Source: Beverwykella pulmonaria (Eukaryota > Ascomycota > Dothideomycetes > Pleosporales > Melanommataceae). From it: 64,000 nucleotides of DNA. Shown in pieces: positions 20,193 to 32,564 of this stretch. Each line of letters starts with the position of its first letter. The stretch's first letter is position 1. Both the position numbers and the translations under genes were made by a program. The notes under the pieces are model-generated. The model ran no database searches. It had not been told where the DNA came from and was given only the letters and a program-made list of their open reading frames with translations. The DNA lies in contig BCHH01000003.1 of assembly GCA_001599595.1 (NCBI GenBank), positions 4,027,224-4,091,223 on the forward strand, written 5' to 3'.

Positions 20193-21835
20193 ATGGGCGC
20201 GAACCAGTCGCGTCCTTCCGACGCCGCCGTGCAGGAGAAGCTTATCGAGCGGCTCCAAGCTCTCCAGGTCAAGGACGACAGGTCGATGAGCGAGAAGGAG
20301 GGCTACATCTACATTGACGGTGAAGCGCGTACGTATTTTGAGTCATGCATGAGCTTTGCAGCGGGGGCTGATAGCTTGACAGGCCCAAAGCATTCTCCAA
20401 TCGCGGTGCACAAGCAGGATGTCTCGGCTACGGCCGTCTCGGAGTGGGAGAAGGAGCTCATGGAAGATCCCAAGGCAAGTCTGGCTTTGCACGACGATAT
20501 GCCAGCTAGGTTGCTAACTTGGCAACTCAGAACCGCCTGGCGTTGGCAGCACTCAGCTCGAACCCAGCCACCGCCGTGCTCTCCTCGCGCTCGACCACCA
20601 TCGCCGACACCCAGAACTTCAACATCAAGATCCCGCTCGAAGGCTCGCCCATCACAAACCAAGCATCGTCGGGACGATGCTGGCTCTTCGCCTCGACCAA
20701 CGTCTTCCGTGTTCCTATTATGAAGAAATACCGCCTATCCTCCTTCCAGCTGTCGCAATCCTACCTCTTCTACTGGGATAAGATAGAAAAGGCAAACTAC
20801 TTCCTCGAGAACATATTGGACACAGCGTCGGAGGAGATTGATGGCCGGCTTGTGCAGGAACTCATGTCCAGCCCGGTTGGGGACGGCGGTCAGTGGGACA
20901 TGGTTGCCAATCTCGTTGCCAAATACGGCCTGGTCCCGCAGACCCTCTACCCCGACTCCTACAACGCCCTAAACTCCTCCGCCATGGACCGCCTCATTAC
21001 TACCAAGCTCCGCGAAGATGCGATCCGCCTCCGCTCCCTGACCTCCAGTTCGTCGTCCGACATCAAGTCCACCATCGCCGCGGAGAAGGACAAGATGCTC
21101 CGGGAGATCCATCTCATCCTAACCCTCATGCTCGGGCCTCCACCCGCCCCGGACAAGACCTTCACATGGGAGTTCTACGACAAAGACGGCACATTCTGCA
21201 CCGTGAAAACCCGCCCCACCGCTTTCGCCAAAGAGCTCTCCGACAGCCGCACCCTGCGTGCCCTTGGCGGGACCGACGTGCACTCTCTCTTCTCGCTCGT
21301 CAACGACCCGCGAAATCCGTATAACCGCCTCCTGAGCGTCAAGCGCCTGGGAAATGTCTATGAAGGGCGGCCCGTCACCTACGTCAACGTCGATATGCCC
21401 ACGATCAAAAAGGCCTGCATCGACATGCTGAAAAGGGGATTCCCAGTCTTCTTCGGATCCGATGTTGGAAAATACTCGGATTCGACCAAGGGCATCATGG
21501 ACACGGACTTGTACGAGTACGAGCTCGGGTTCAACATCAAGCTGGGCATGAAGAAGGCGGAGAGGCTGCAGACGGGAGAGTCCCAGATGACACATGCGAT
21601 GGTGCTGACTGCTGTGCATGTTGTCGATGGTCAGTCTGTCAGGTGGCGAGTCGAGAACTCGTGGAGTGATCGCGTTGGTGACAAGGGATACTTTGTCATG
21701 AGCGACGCGTGGATGGATGAGTTTGTCTACCAGGCTGTCGTTGATCCTTTGGTTGTCAGTGCGACCGTGAGGAAGGTGCTTGAGCAGAAGCCGAAGATGC
21801 TAGAGCTTTGGGATCCGATGGGCGCTCTGGCTTAA
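20193..21835 (+). CDS. BLH1: Bleomycin hydrolase / cysteine proteinase 1 (C1B peptidase)
   Basis: ATG 20193; exons 20193-20328, 20383-20474 and 20531-21835; 510 residues. The first intron (20329-20382) is GT-AG. The second (20475-20530) starts with GCAAGT and is a GC-AG intron with branch GCTAACT; it is required to join EDPK to NRLALAALSSN. Catalytic elements: Gln in SPITNQASSGRCWLFAST with the active Cys in GRCWLFA, His in MTHAMVLTAV, Asn in RVENSWSD. The enzyme is a papain-like aminopeptidase/homocysteine-thiolactonase that forms hexameric barrels in yeast (Blh1/Lap3). The start MGANQSRP fits an N-myristoylation signal (Gly2, Ser6), suggesting membrane attachment; that is inference. Confidence 0.93.
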
Positions 21836-22240
21836 GTGTAGGACACACAAATGTTTGAACTAACTGAATTCTGTGGTTGGAGTACTAGATTTCACCTGCT
21901 GGCGTACTGTAGATTGGGTCTTGGTTTACCATATACCTTCCTATCATCTCTATTGATTCCTGTTTCGGAAGTGATCAAGTCTCATTGAGTGTGAAGTGTG
22001 AGGTATACTGGTGCATCTTCGTGGTTCTTCACATCAAGATGCGACACTCTCCACCGTTTCACCTTTCGAACTTCATGGCAGGTTAGTCATGAGGACATAG
22101 TAATCATTTGCATGCTTGCTTTAATATAACCCAAAATGCCACCATGCAGTTCATCAGTCATAAAGCGTTGGCCCACTCTACTCCAAGACAATATGCAATC
22201 TCCTCACTACCCTCTTCCCCACCTTCCCCTCCGTACCTCA
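21836..22240. other. Intergenic between convergent genes
   Basis: 0.4 kb of 3' flanks of bleomycin hydrolase and the E2 gene. Nothing else seen. Confidence 0.5.
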
Positions 22241-22873
22241 TCACTCAAACTCCAAACTATCCCTAACACACTTCCTCACCCTCTTCTTGAACTCGGGTGT
22301 GTTGTCCCTCCACAGCGCCGCGGCCTCGACATTCGCCGGGGACTCGTCGTTCGGCGAGCTCAGCATCGATATCACGGATAGGAGGATGGTTTCTGGGGTT
22401 TGGACGGGCGACCACCGCTCGGCTGCGGACTCGTAGCCGTACTTGTCTTCTTCCGGCGGGTGCAGGATCGAGATGCAAACTTCGCCGTTAGGGTAGACTG
22501 GAAGGGTGAGTAGGTGGGAGGGAGAAAGTGGGGGTGGAGGACGGACTGTTAGGATGGAAGATGGGCGTTTCGAAGCGCATTTTTGGCGGGAGGAGAGGGT
22601 ATTCGGAAGGGAAGGTGAGGCAGGCGCGGAAGAATCCTCCTATAGGCATACAATTAGTTACACCCTCTTTCTGAGCAGAATAAGGAGACATGGGGTGTGT
22701 GTGATAAACGCACCTCCGTAGTATTTCGTGTCGTCGTTGATCATCAGCATGACCTCCCACTCAAACACATTGTTGTCTACGAGCCCGCAGCTGATGCCCG
22801 GAATGTCCTTGTCGTCCTGCATTTGCTTGAGCTGTCGGGCTAGTAGCCCTGCGGCAGCGGATGACGAGGACAT
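22241..22873 (-). CDS. Ubiquitin-conjugating enzyme E2, Ubc15/UBE2G1-like
   Basis: ATG 22873; exons 22714-22873, 22547-22639 and 22241-22497; introns of 74 and 49 nt; 169 residues. The UBC fold is complete: [29 protein letters not shown], the HPN motif (FHPNIYPNG), the active-site Cys in [12 protein letters not shown], the acidic loop EEDKYGYES typical of the Ubc7/UBE2G group, and [19 protein letters not shown]. The N-terminus [10 protein letters not shown] and the tail [10 protein letters not shown] are closer to S. pombe Ubc15 and human UBE2G1 than to Ubc7/UBE2G2. It transfers ubiquitin from E1 to E3-bound substrates. Length matches the family. Confidence 0.93.
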
Positions 22874-24817
22874 TGTGCATGCGTTGTGAGGTCAGGGTTG
22901 GAGCTTGAGATGTAGTTTGCTTTGGTCTACGGGGGGAGTCAACACCTCGGAAGGCCGAGTGGAGGAAGGAGAGGAGAGGAGCAGGGCGGACGCCTGAAAC
23001 TTATGTGTTCCTTCGTCAGGCTCGTTGAGTATGCATGCAAGGAAGGGTGGTTGGTAGGAAGGATATGTCGCGTGAGCGAAGCTCTGCGCTGTTTGTTGGT
23101 CCCAGTCGTGGTGAGGAGTGCAGTGCAGTGCAGGCGGGGTTATTTTGTATGGCGATGCGGCGCGGAAGGGCACGGCGTTGGCGGTTTATAACTGGGTAGC
23201 AGTGTGCCAAAGTGCGTGAATATTATAGAGTCGCGACTGGATCTGCAAAAAACATGGGAAAAGAGGCGTTCAATGATGTGTTGGTGCTGGAACGAAGAAG
23301 CAAGGTTCCCGAGAGAAGCAAGCTCAAACCGAATCGGAGTCCCGCAAGTATGTGGCGCCCAGATGCCAAGAGATGGATGGATCTATCCGCGGGTATGCCT
23401 GCCTTCGTCCTGAGATTCACGAGACGAAACGTCAACCGAGGATACGCTCTAATTTCTGCATGGAACCTTGACTTCGTGCACCAGAAAATATTTTAGCAAA
23501 CAGTCACCCAGGACCTAGCCAGCAGTAAGAACTGCCATCTACAGCCAATGTTGGAGTAACACTCGACCATAAGACCAGCCGCGGGCACATGAATGGTGGC
23601 TGGCACACGATAATAGGTCTGCGCTTTGAACAAGGCCTCCAACGCCTCACAGCAGCCCAAGACTCAACACATGCCTGGAAGTACACTCTCGGCCTCTTAA
23701 CATCTTGATAAGGAGTCCTTCGGGGGTGAACGAAATGAGCGGGAAAGAGAGCAGAACTCGGAGTTGGTGTCTGAGGTGAGGGGCTGAAGCCAAGGGGGGG
23801 AAGGCGGTGCAGTCAAATAGCAAAGTTTGCTGATGATTACCAAGTACAGGTAGTAAGGGGTATGCCGCACCGTGTCTTTGTGGAAGAGCGAGCATGTTCT
23901 TACGTGCGAGATGAGAAAAGCAATGCCGATATCAAGGCCATGACTAACCACTTCATTGATTATGCTTCCACAAATGCACCACCAACCCTAAAGGCTTGCG
24001 ACAAGGCTGCTTCGCTTGCTAGGTACGGCCGCTTATCGCTTCCCCTCCACTCACGGACGAAGGCTGCCGAGCATCGAGGGACATCCAGACAGACGTGCGG
24101 CGCATTTTAACATTGACTGAATCAGTCATCTCACCATTCTTCCAGACTGTCGGGTCAAAGGCGTTTTGAAGAGGTGAGTAAGCGGAGCTATTCAAGGATT
24201 GATATTTACAATGACCAGGTTGCGGTATGCCGACATGCTCTGAGTCGCTAAACTGTATTAGGAAGACGCGATACGGTTACAATTGGTGACAGCTTCGAGA
24301 TAAAGACCTGGTTGGCTAGATACTTTACTGTTCATTTTACCCCTTCCTGACCAGGCCTAGCAGTCTGTAATACGGACAAAACCGAGGGTGCTCATGTCAT
24401 TAACCTTATTGGAGTGCGAGGCTGTTGACTCTCAGCTAACGACCCTCGCAGCCATGATGCCCCTCCATCAAACGTTACAGTGCATCGCTGATTAGGATAT
24501 CCTCTCTGGGAATAACTCCGTTTCCGCCTTGAGCAGAACGCGGTAATCGCTACCTTCTCGGCCAACATCGACCCCGCCGGAGACAGGGGTATGTGGCAAA
24601 TCGCTCTTGTTTGGGCGGGCTAGCCAGTCATGAAAGGAGATCTCTTGAGGTGGCAGGGCAGGGGTATTCGAATGGACGGGAAAGCTAAGGGAAGGTTAAT
24701 AGCGGTGGATACCCTTGACCTCGATAGTGGTCAAGCAACTCAGCGTCGCTGCTGCCGACCTTCACCATCTTTCGCGAACTCGAAAGTCAGTCCTAGAGGT
24801 TCACATGCATCGATAAT
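22874..24817. other. Intergenic, 1.9 kb
   Basis: Promoter regions of the E2 and Kelch genes with only short, motif-free open frames. No tRNA, repeat or transposon recognised. Confidence 0.45.
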
Positions 24818-27043
24818 ATGGCAATTTCGATCGCCGACAGATCTTTTCCACTAGCCCTTCGAAGTGTTTTCTTCATATCCATCTTTCTTTTCTGGAGTTC
24901 GACATCAGCCAATGCGCAACAGCAAAGCTTCGCATTGAATCCCGTCACAAACTTCTGCTCGAGATGGTATTCGCAAAGTATCGTCAAGAACAATATACTG
25001 TTCATCGATAGTGGCATACAAAAGTACGGGGATAAATGGGATGAACCAGACCCGATCCTAGGAATTAGTACGTTGTATGTCCCTCGTCCAGGTTATGGCT
25101 TCTAAAGCGGTTAGACAATTATATTATTAACATCCCTTTGAATTTCACATGGGATTGGAAAAAGACCATTGTGATCAACGGCGAGCCGAAGAATGAATCA
25201 AACCCTGCCACAGGAACGCTGCCACCTTCGCTAATACGCGGGTATTTGTTCCATGGTCCCGCCGATACCACCGAAATCTTCCAATATGGGGGCACAACGT
25301 ACATGGGCAATCAGTCTTTCCCTGGCTATGTGTACCCAGATTCTTCGACCTATCCACTCTGGTCCTACGACTATAACTCCCCAAGTGCTCGCTGGGATCA
25401 GTACGACATTTCTCAGCCATGGAGGGCGAACCATGGTGCGGCAGCAGAAGCCATAGATCAAAGCCTGGGCTTCTATCTAAACGGACAGATTGATTGGGGT
25501 ACATCGACGAAGACGATGAACATCCTGAAGAGCCAAGATCTCTACAGGCCTCTAGATGGCATGCTGGTGATCAATTTCACGGACCATACTTCGAACAATA
25601 TCTCCACCTCGAAGCTCAGAGGTGATGCGCCGAGGGTTGGTGGAGGGATGGAGTACTTGCAGGATGTGGGAGCTATGGGGGTTCTCGTGGCACTCGGTGG
25701 CCAAATTAACGACAATAGTTCGTGGGTCAACACCACAAAGGGAAAGCTGGTGAGTCGAGGGGGGTTAACAAAGTTTTTTTTCAGTAGGCTGATGAAATCA
25801 CACAGCTCGATTTCGGTGTTGTTGATGTTTATGACATCAATTCCTACCTCGAAAACCCTTCCAATAATGGCACTTGGTATCAGCAAAACACTACAGGAAA
25901 AATTCCACCTGCACGCATCGATTTCTGCACCGTCTCGATCTCGGCACCTGACAATTCGAGTCACCACATATACGTAGGTGACCATTAGCGGCATTCAGTT
26001 TGATACAGGTCACTAAAAGAGACCCAGCTTTATGGTGGCATCGACCCCACTCTCAATCACACTACCTACGACGATGTCTACGTCTTGTCAATCCCCTCCT
26101 TTACCTGGACACCGATTTTTACCAACGGCGCGTCACCTCGATGGGGACACAACTGTCATATAGCTGGAAATCGCCAGATGCTGACAGTTGGAGGGTGTGT
26201 ATCAGAACATTTTCAACAAAGGTATTTCAAATCTGACTTTCATCTAGGAATATAACTGGTATATGCGATTGGGAATCGAAAGGAGTCGGGATACTGGACA
26301 TGTCTACGGTGACTTGGGGAAGCGTATTCACAAGTAATGCAAGCACCTACCAGGTCCCTCAAGCAGTTTTATCTGCCACTGGCGGAACGAAAGATGGCGG
26401 AGCAACAATCAAAGAACCTGTAAACGGCTGGACAGATGCAGGACTGAAGGCCGTCTTCGCTACGACTCGCAAGACGGCAGCCACACCAACGCCCACAAAC
26501 ACACCCGAAACTAACAAGAAGAAGTCCATCGCAGGTCCCGTCGCTGGGGGCGTAGTTGGCGGCGTGCTTGTCCTCTCGATTATCGCCGGCGTCTTCTTCT
26601 TTATACGACGCAGACGCAATAAGAGAAAAGCACCAAATGAACTTGACAGCGACGAAATACGACCGTCATCCAACGAAAAGGACCAGAAGTACGAGCTCCA
26701 GGGCGTCAACGAAAACGATCCTGCAGAACTCCCCGGCCCTGAAGCTGTGGAACTCAACGCACCGAGGGATTTCGTGGAGGCAGATAATAACAATACCGCG
26801 ACACCGGCTGCAGAGCTGCCGGGGACGAATATTGCGCCCGGTGGGAGTGCGGGAGTCCCTCAAGTTAGGATACCTGGAGATGATTTGCCCGAGACGCCGT
26901 TTTATACTCCGGGGTTGATAAGAAGGTCGAGCATGGAGTTTCCACCGCCGCAAGATATGACGGAAACGACGGAAACGACGCAGGCGAAAGAGTCAAATGC
27001 AACGGAGATGCCACAAGAGACGAAGAGTCATAACCCGAATTGA
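24818..27043 (+). CDS. Kelch-repeat single-pass membrane protein
   Basis: ATG 24818; exons 24818-25067, 25115-25749, 25806-25973, 26028-26194 and 26248-27043; introns 47-56 nt; 671 residues. Residues 1-37 are a signal peptide (hydrophobic SVFFISIFLFW, then ANAQQ). The extracellular part has Kelch/beta-propeller blades with repeated YGG or VGG and W: IFQYGGTTYMGNQ, VGGGMEYLQD, HIYLYGGIDP, YDDVYVLSIPSFTWTPIF, MLTVGGNITG and STVTWGSVF. Many NxS/T sites are present. A transmembrane helix, PVAGGVVGGVLVLSIIAGVF, is followed by RRRRNKRK and a Pro/Glu-rich cytoplasmic tail with several TETTE-like repeats. This layout is common in Pezizomycotina, where such proteins are of unknown function, possibly wall or polarity sensors (inference). 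Confidence 0.88.
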
Positions 27044-28042
27044 AAACGAAGATCTGATATTTCATTCCATTTTCCTCGAAAAGCCATCATCCGGAGATCC
27101 GAACCCAGAAGCGCTTGCAATCCAAGTGTGTGCTACTAACCACCTACCTTACTAGCAGCTGTACCCAAACACTAAGGAGGAGAGCCCACGATCATCGACC
27201 ACGTGCATATCGTCGCTTTTACCTCTTTTCGAGTGAGGAAATGCACTGATTCCTGCTCTCTTCTTTCGACGCTTTCGAAAGCACCTTGAAACCCTCGACA
27301 CCCTAATCGAGTGATTATCGCTACACGTTAGCGAAAAACGAAAAGACACCTATGTTTATGCGTATGATCAGTTTGGCTTTTCCCATATACCCTATTTGCG
27401 ATGCAGTCTTTTTTTTTCGAAGGAAGAGAGAGAGGGAGAGAGCTGGACAGATATGCTATCACGAATAGTAGATCGATGTTAGTGATGTTGAGAGATATGT
27501 CTATAATCTATTCTATGCTGGACAACAGTGCTTAGGTTCTGATAGACTCGGTGTTTCTTAGCATAATGGCATATGTCAAGTGTGTCATTTGCGCAGTACC
27601 TGAGGTCCGTACAGATAGCAGGATATGAAACGATTGCATGAACTGAAATACCTCTCGTGACACAATCTAAGCCTTGATTGAGGAGTATCTCAGGTTACAG
27701 CCAGATAGATATAATTGAAAGAGTATATGAAGTCAGGATATATATATATTTCTATTGGAGAATTGTCATCTACATCAACGCCATGCCATCGCAAACCAAA
27801 ATAGGGATATCTGAGATATCTACTCATGAGCCAACCATCCATCCACCCATCCATCACTACCAACCTAACATCCGCTCCGATATGCGTCAAGAACCCCCAG
27901 AAACGCCCTCATCATACAGTCAAACTTGACAAAAAAAAAGTGGTATCCCTGCCAGAAGTATGGCTAAAATAGTCTACACGAGAGAAAGGGGAGATGATTG
28001 GGGAAAATAGAGTTCGGACTCAATAATAAAACATAGAGAACA
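27044..28042. other. Intergenic between convergent genes
   Basis: About 1 kb of AT-rich DNA with a T9 run and a purine-rich GAGAGAGGGAGAGAG stretch near 27411-27443. No gene seen. Confidence 0.5.
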
Positions 28043-29250
28043 TCAACCAAACACTTTCAAGAAGCCCCACAACCCAGCGCCGCACAACACCGGAATCGTC
28101 AGGTTGTCGTCCCAGCCAAACAAGTCAATAGCTTCGCTAGCGCTAGCCACGAGGCCAGCCCATACAGACATGGCGCCCAACGCAAGGAACCCCGTGATGG
28201 AGCTCTGGGTGAAAGACAAGCCCAGCACATCACGCGCCTTGGGAGGGAGCGCAAGAACGCCCTGGAATGCAAAGAGTTTCTGGTCCTGAACATCCGACAC
28301 GAGCGGCGCGAGCCAGCCCCAGAAAAACACAGCAGTGATGATGCCAGTAATGCAAGCTGCAATGGTTCCAGCGAGAGACTTCCCGTGTCGTACCCGCCAT
28401 GTTCGGTGGCCCCAAAGACGGCCAAATGTAGATGCAGCCGTGTCACACCAACTGAGCAGCAACACGCTCATGACGCCGAGATCCTTGGGGCAGAAGCGGA
28501 GCACAATCCAGGCGCCGAGGAGGTATGATATGACGCCATTCCAGCCATCGACTTCAGATTCGCGCATGAGGGCGCCCAGACATCGGATGTAGAAGCGGTT
28601 GACGGAGTAGTAGCGGTGTCGGATGACGTCGGTTGCGGCGATGGGGATGAGGAGGGTCAAGAGCACGGGATGGATTTGGTCGGGCTGGCGCCCTGTGCAG
28701 TACAGGAATATGGTGAGGAAGCCGATGGAGACGTGGAGGATCTTGCGGGGTATTTCGTGTCGGTGGATCTGTGCTCGATTAGCGCTGCCGTGTCAACTCG
28801 ACCGAGGGGTGGGTGCACACTCACAAAGGACCGCCACTTCTGGTGGATCGGTATGAGGCCTAGGGGACTCGGGCTCCTGCTCATTTCGCGCCAGTAGTTC
28901 TTGTTCGCTGCCTGGGGCGACAAGTGCCCATTTGCAGTCCCATTTGGCAGCGTGAGCTCTCCCTTCTTTCCATTCAGCTTCTTCATGCTCGTGAGCCCGC
29001 TCATGCGCCGCCGCCGTCCTTCGAGGTTGGGACTGCGACTCCGGGCGCGGGCTCTCTTCTCGGGGTCGGAGCTGGACGAGTCCTCGTCGATCGGCGGGGG
29101 GGAGGGCGAGGGCGCGCGGCGGTTCTTGCGCGCGGCGGAGCGCGTGGTCGGGCCAAAATAGCCATCTCTTGCGCTGGCGTCGGACGGGGTGGGCGACGGC
29201 GATATGACACGCGGTGTCTGTGGGACCTGGTACTGTCTGGAGGAAGCCAT
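28043..29250 (-). CDS. DGK1: CTP-dependent diacylglycerol kinase
   Basis: Exon 1 28825-29250, intron 28769-28824 (56 nt, donor GTGAGT), exon 2 28043-28768; 383 residues from ATG 29250. Residues 1-125 are a Ser/Pro/Arg-rich cytosolic tail with SPSPTPSDASARDGYFGP and TRSAARKNRR. After it comes RHEIPRKILHVSIGFLTIF, the conserved Dgk1 signature, then about six hydrophobic segments including VISYLLGAWIVLRFCP, LSWCDTAASTFGRLWG and GKSLAGTIAA. Yeast Dgk1 uses CTP to phosphorylate diacylglycerol at the ER/nuclear envelope, opposing the phosphatidate phosphatase Pah1. The open frame continues upstream to 29583 but begins with GTG there; the internal ATG matches the usual start of relatives, so I chose it. 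Divergent from Spb4. Confidence 0.88.
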
Positions 29251-30088
29251 GGCTTGTTGCCAGCAAAGTGGAAAATCAGGGAGCGGTCGTCTCCGGATGA
29301 GCCCGGTTAGGGATGAGCTCGCGCGCGCGCCTAGGTACGCGAGATTTTCGAGCAACGAGTGACGGTCTGGCCGCGGCGGGGGAGGGTGTGGGTGCAGGCC
29401 CGCGTGCGAGTGTAGGTGTGGTGGAGGGTGCGAGGTGGGCTGAGCGTTGCAGTCGTAGGCGTCTACGGCGGTGGCAGCGACATCAGTGTCAGACGTCGAG
29501 CGGCCTACTGGGTCCGGGAGAGCCAGCGTTGACACGAATTCGTCCGGTCGCGGCGCATCGTCTGGAGAGGAGAGGGTGGCCACTGTAGTGGGTGGACGTC
29601 AGCAGCCTGAGGTCGGTGAAGGCGAGGACGGTGCAGGTGCGCGTGTGAAGGCCGGTGGTTTTTTTCCCCCAAGCGCGCACTCTTCGTCACTGCACCGCTT
29701 CAGGCGTCCATTGCCGCCTTGGCAGTAAACCGGTACAGAGAGAGGAGGGAGGTTCAGGATGTCCAATAATGCACTCTGGCTACCGTGTCCTCTTCTACTT
29801 GCTCTGTGCCTCCCGGAAATTTCACACCTCGTTCGGGCCGCCGCCTCGACTCCTGAAAATGACGTTGAGGACACGTGCCCATCTTAAAGCTTGTGATGCT
29901 TGAAAATGAGTGCACCGCCACAGCGCCACAACCGCCATAACCGCCACACCTGGAACAATTTTCTGCTTGGCATGAAGGTCACCAATTCCTATTCACTCTC
30001 GCGAACATCGACATGCCGAATTGACCAATAAGGATCTGGCCCGCGCAGGAGGTTGCGGTTCAAACAGAAAGAGAAGGACACTCAAATC
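29251..30088. other. Shared divergent promoter region
   Basis: 0.84 kb. The DGK1 frame stays open to 29583 on the reverse strand without an ATG. A CACTACAG acceptor-like site near 29582 could mark a 5' UTR intron or a longer N-terminus. Otherwise nothing. Confidence 0.4.
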
Positions 30089-32076
30089 ATGTCTCCGCAG
30101 TCCAAGGCAGAGCTGCAGCAGCGCCGCCGGCAGTGGGACGCCCTCACGCCTTCACTATCAGAATGGATCCTGGATGCGATATCGACCATGGGCTTTGTAA
30201 AAATGACGCCCGTGCAAGATGCCGCCATCCCCATGTTTATGGGTAACAAGGATGTCGTGGTCGAAGCGGTGACCGGTTCCGGAAAGACACTGGCGTGAGT
30301 ACCAAAAGACTGGACAAGTAGATGTTGAGAAATGTAATGGTCGACAGATATCTAATTCCCGTGGTGGAGCGCTTACTCCGTCTCGATGCTCCTCTCAGGA
30401 AACATCACGTGGCCGCCATCATCATATCGCCCACCAGAGAGCTGGCCACCCAGATCCACGCGGTTCTTGTATCGCTCCTCCAATTCCATGCTCCATCGGC
30501 TGCTCTTCTGCGAACACAGGAAGAGGATGACACCCAAATGGAGGACGCCGATTCCACGCCTCCTCCAGTTTTCCCCGCATCAACTCTCAAAGCCATACCT
30601 CAGCTCCTTCTCGGCGGCAACGTCACACCGGCTCAAGATTTGAGCGCTTTCCTCAAGCGATCCCCTAACATTCTCATCGGGACCCCTGGCCGGCTTCTCG
30701 AGCTTCTATCCTCCCCACACGTCCACTGCCCCCAATCCTCCTTCGATGCTCTTGTCCTCGACGAGGCAGACCGCCTACTGGATCTTGGCTTCAAAGACGA
30801 CCTGCAGAGAATCCTATCTCGCCTCCCAAAGCAGCGCCGAACAGGACTCTTCAGCGCCAGCGTGAGCGAAGCAGTCGACCAACTCGTCCGCGTCGGCCTA
30901 CGAAACCCCGTCCGCATCGCTGTGAAAGTGAAAACCCGCGTCAACGGAAAAGTCGGCGAAGAGATGACCGAAGACAAGAAAACGCCCGCAAGTCTGCAAA
31001 TGACGTACATGTTGACTCCGCCGTCGCACAGAATTCCCGCCATCCAGAAGCTACTTGCGACGCTACAGCCGCAGCCCCAGAAGTCAATCATCTATTTGGC
31101 GACGTGCTTCTCCGTCGACTACTTCCAGCACGTCCTCCCCGCCATCTTCAAAAGCCATGCCATCATCCCGCTACACGGAAAGCATCCCGACAAAGTCCGC
31201 AAGAGGAACTTTGCCAAGTTCGTCGATAGCGTCATGCCCTCTATCCTGCTCACCACCGATGTCGCTGCCCGAGGCCTCGATATCCCCTCCGTCGATCTCG
31301 TCCTGCAAATCGACCCCCCAAGTGATCCCAAAACATTCATTCACCGTTGTGGCCGAGCTGGACGAGCCGGTCGCAGAGGCCTAGCCGTCACCTTCCTCAC
31401 CCCCGGCCGCGAAGAAGACTACATCGAGTTCCTACGCGTGCGCCAAACGCCCATTACGCCGCTCACGTCCCCCTCCATCACAACAACCTCTACCGACGCC
31501 GCACGCGTGACTTCTGAAATTCGCAACGTCGTCAAAACCGACCGTTCCATCTTCGACAAAGCCCAGCGCGGCTTTGTCTCCTGGCTCCGCGCCTACAGCA
31601 AACACACCGCTAGCTCTATATTCCGCGTCTCCGATCTGCAATGGGAGGAGCTAGGGAACGCCTGGGGGCTCCTTCGATTGCCCAGCATGCCCGAGCTCAA
31701 GAAGTGGGAGGGCGATCGCAGGCTCGGTTTAGATTTCGACTTCGACAGATACGCGTACAAAGACAAGGCGCGGGAAGCCCAGCGGCTCGCTGAGCTCAAT
31801 GGAGAAGGGAAGAAGGAGAAGAAGCCCGTGCTACAGAGACCCAAAAAGGCTGCGGGGGAGGTAGCCTGGAGCCAGAAGAAGGAGCATCGGACCGCGAAGG
31901 ATTTGAGAAGGGACAAGAAACAGGCGAAGCGGGAGCATGAAAGGGTGGCAAAGTTGACAGTTGAGGAGAGGATGGAGGAGGAGAGGCTGAAGGGGATGAT
32001 TGAGGAGGTGAGGAAGAAGGTGGCTGTTGATGAAGCGAAGGCCGCAGAGGATGAATTTGAGGGATTCAGCGATTGA
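30089..32076 (+). CDS. SPB4: DEAD-box RNA helicase Spb4 (60S ribosome assembly)
   Basis: ATG 30089; exon 1 30089-30294, intron 30295-30347 (53 nt), exon 2 30348-32076; 644 residues, close to yeast Spb4 (606). Motifs in order: Q motif around [22 protein letters not shown], Ia [28 protein letters not shown] as SAS (FSASVSEAV), [13 protein letters not shown] and [12 protein letters not shown]. The C-terminal 130 residues are Lys/Glu-rich, ending DEFEGFSD, as in the family. Spb4 acts in the nucleolus on pre-60S particles during 25S/28S rRNA maturation. The intron splits just after motif I. The start agrees with relatives ([16 protein letters not shown]). Confidence 0.94.
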
Positions 32077-32564
32077 GAGAGATCCGTGTTTGGTCTGTCG
32101 CGTTGTATTAAATATATGAATCTACAAGATGATAATGCAGGGCTGTGCTGCTGTGTTTGACGTTTAATGCGCAGAGTCCAAATCCCTGTCTTGTTAGTCG
32201 TAGAAAAGGAATTTGTTGATTAACTTGAGATAGGAGAAGGAGCATGCGCGTCACACAGCATACGGCACTTTTATCACCCACAAGAGACCACGATAGAGGT
32301 AGCGGTACGGCTAATTGCCTACTAACAGGGACAAGGGGACAACATAGTACAAGAATACGATTCCTTTTAATCCTATAGCTAGATCTAGGCTCTCAGGCAT
32401 ACTATTAGGAAGTTCTCGTCACGGTGGAAATATGCCGACCGTTACAAATAAATAAACTAAGAACTACTATCTAGCGTTCTAACCTTGAAGTCTACTTGAG
32501 CCTTTACAATGTCGCAATGCCATAACGACCAGAACCGAATGCCAACAGCGGGTATCACAACCCC
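32077..32564. other. Intergenic between convergent genes
   Basis: 0.49 kb AT-rich 3' flanks of SPB4 and the molybdate transporter gene. Nothing seen. Confidence 0.5.

Noticed and set aside
23900..24110. Forward open frame of 82 codons
   Set aside because: It overlaps a reverse frame of equal length with no recognisable motif; insufficient support for a gene.
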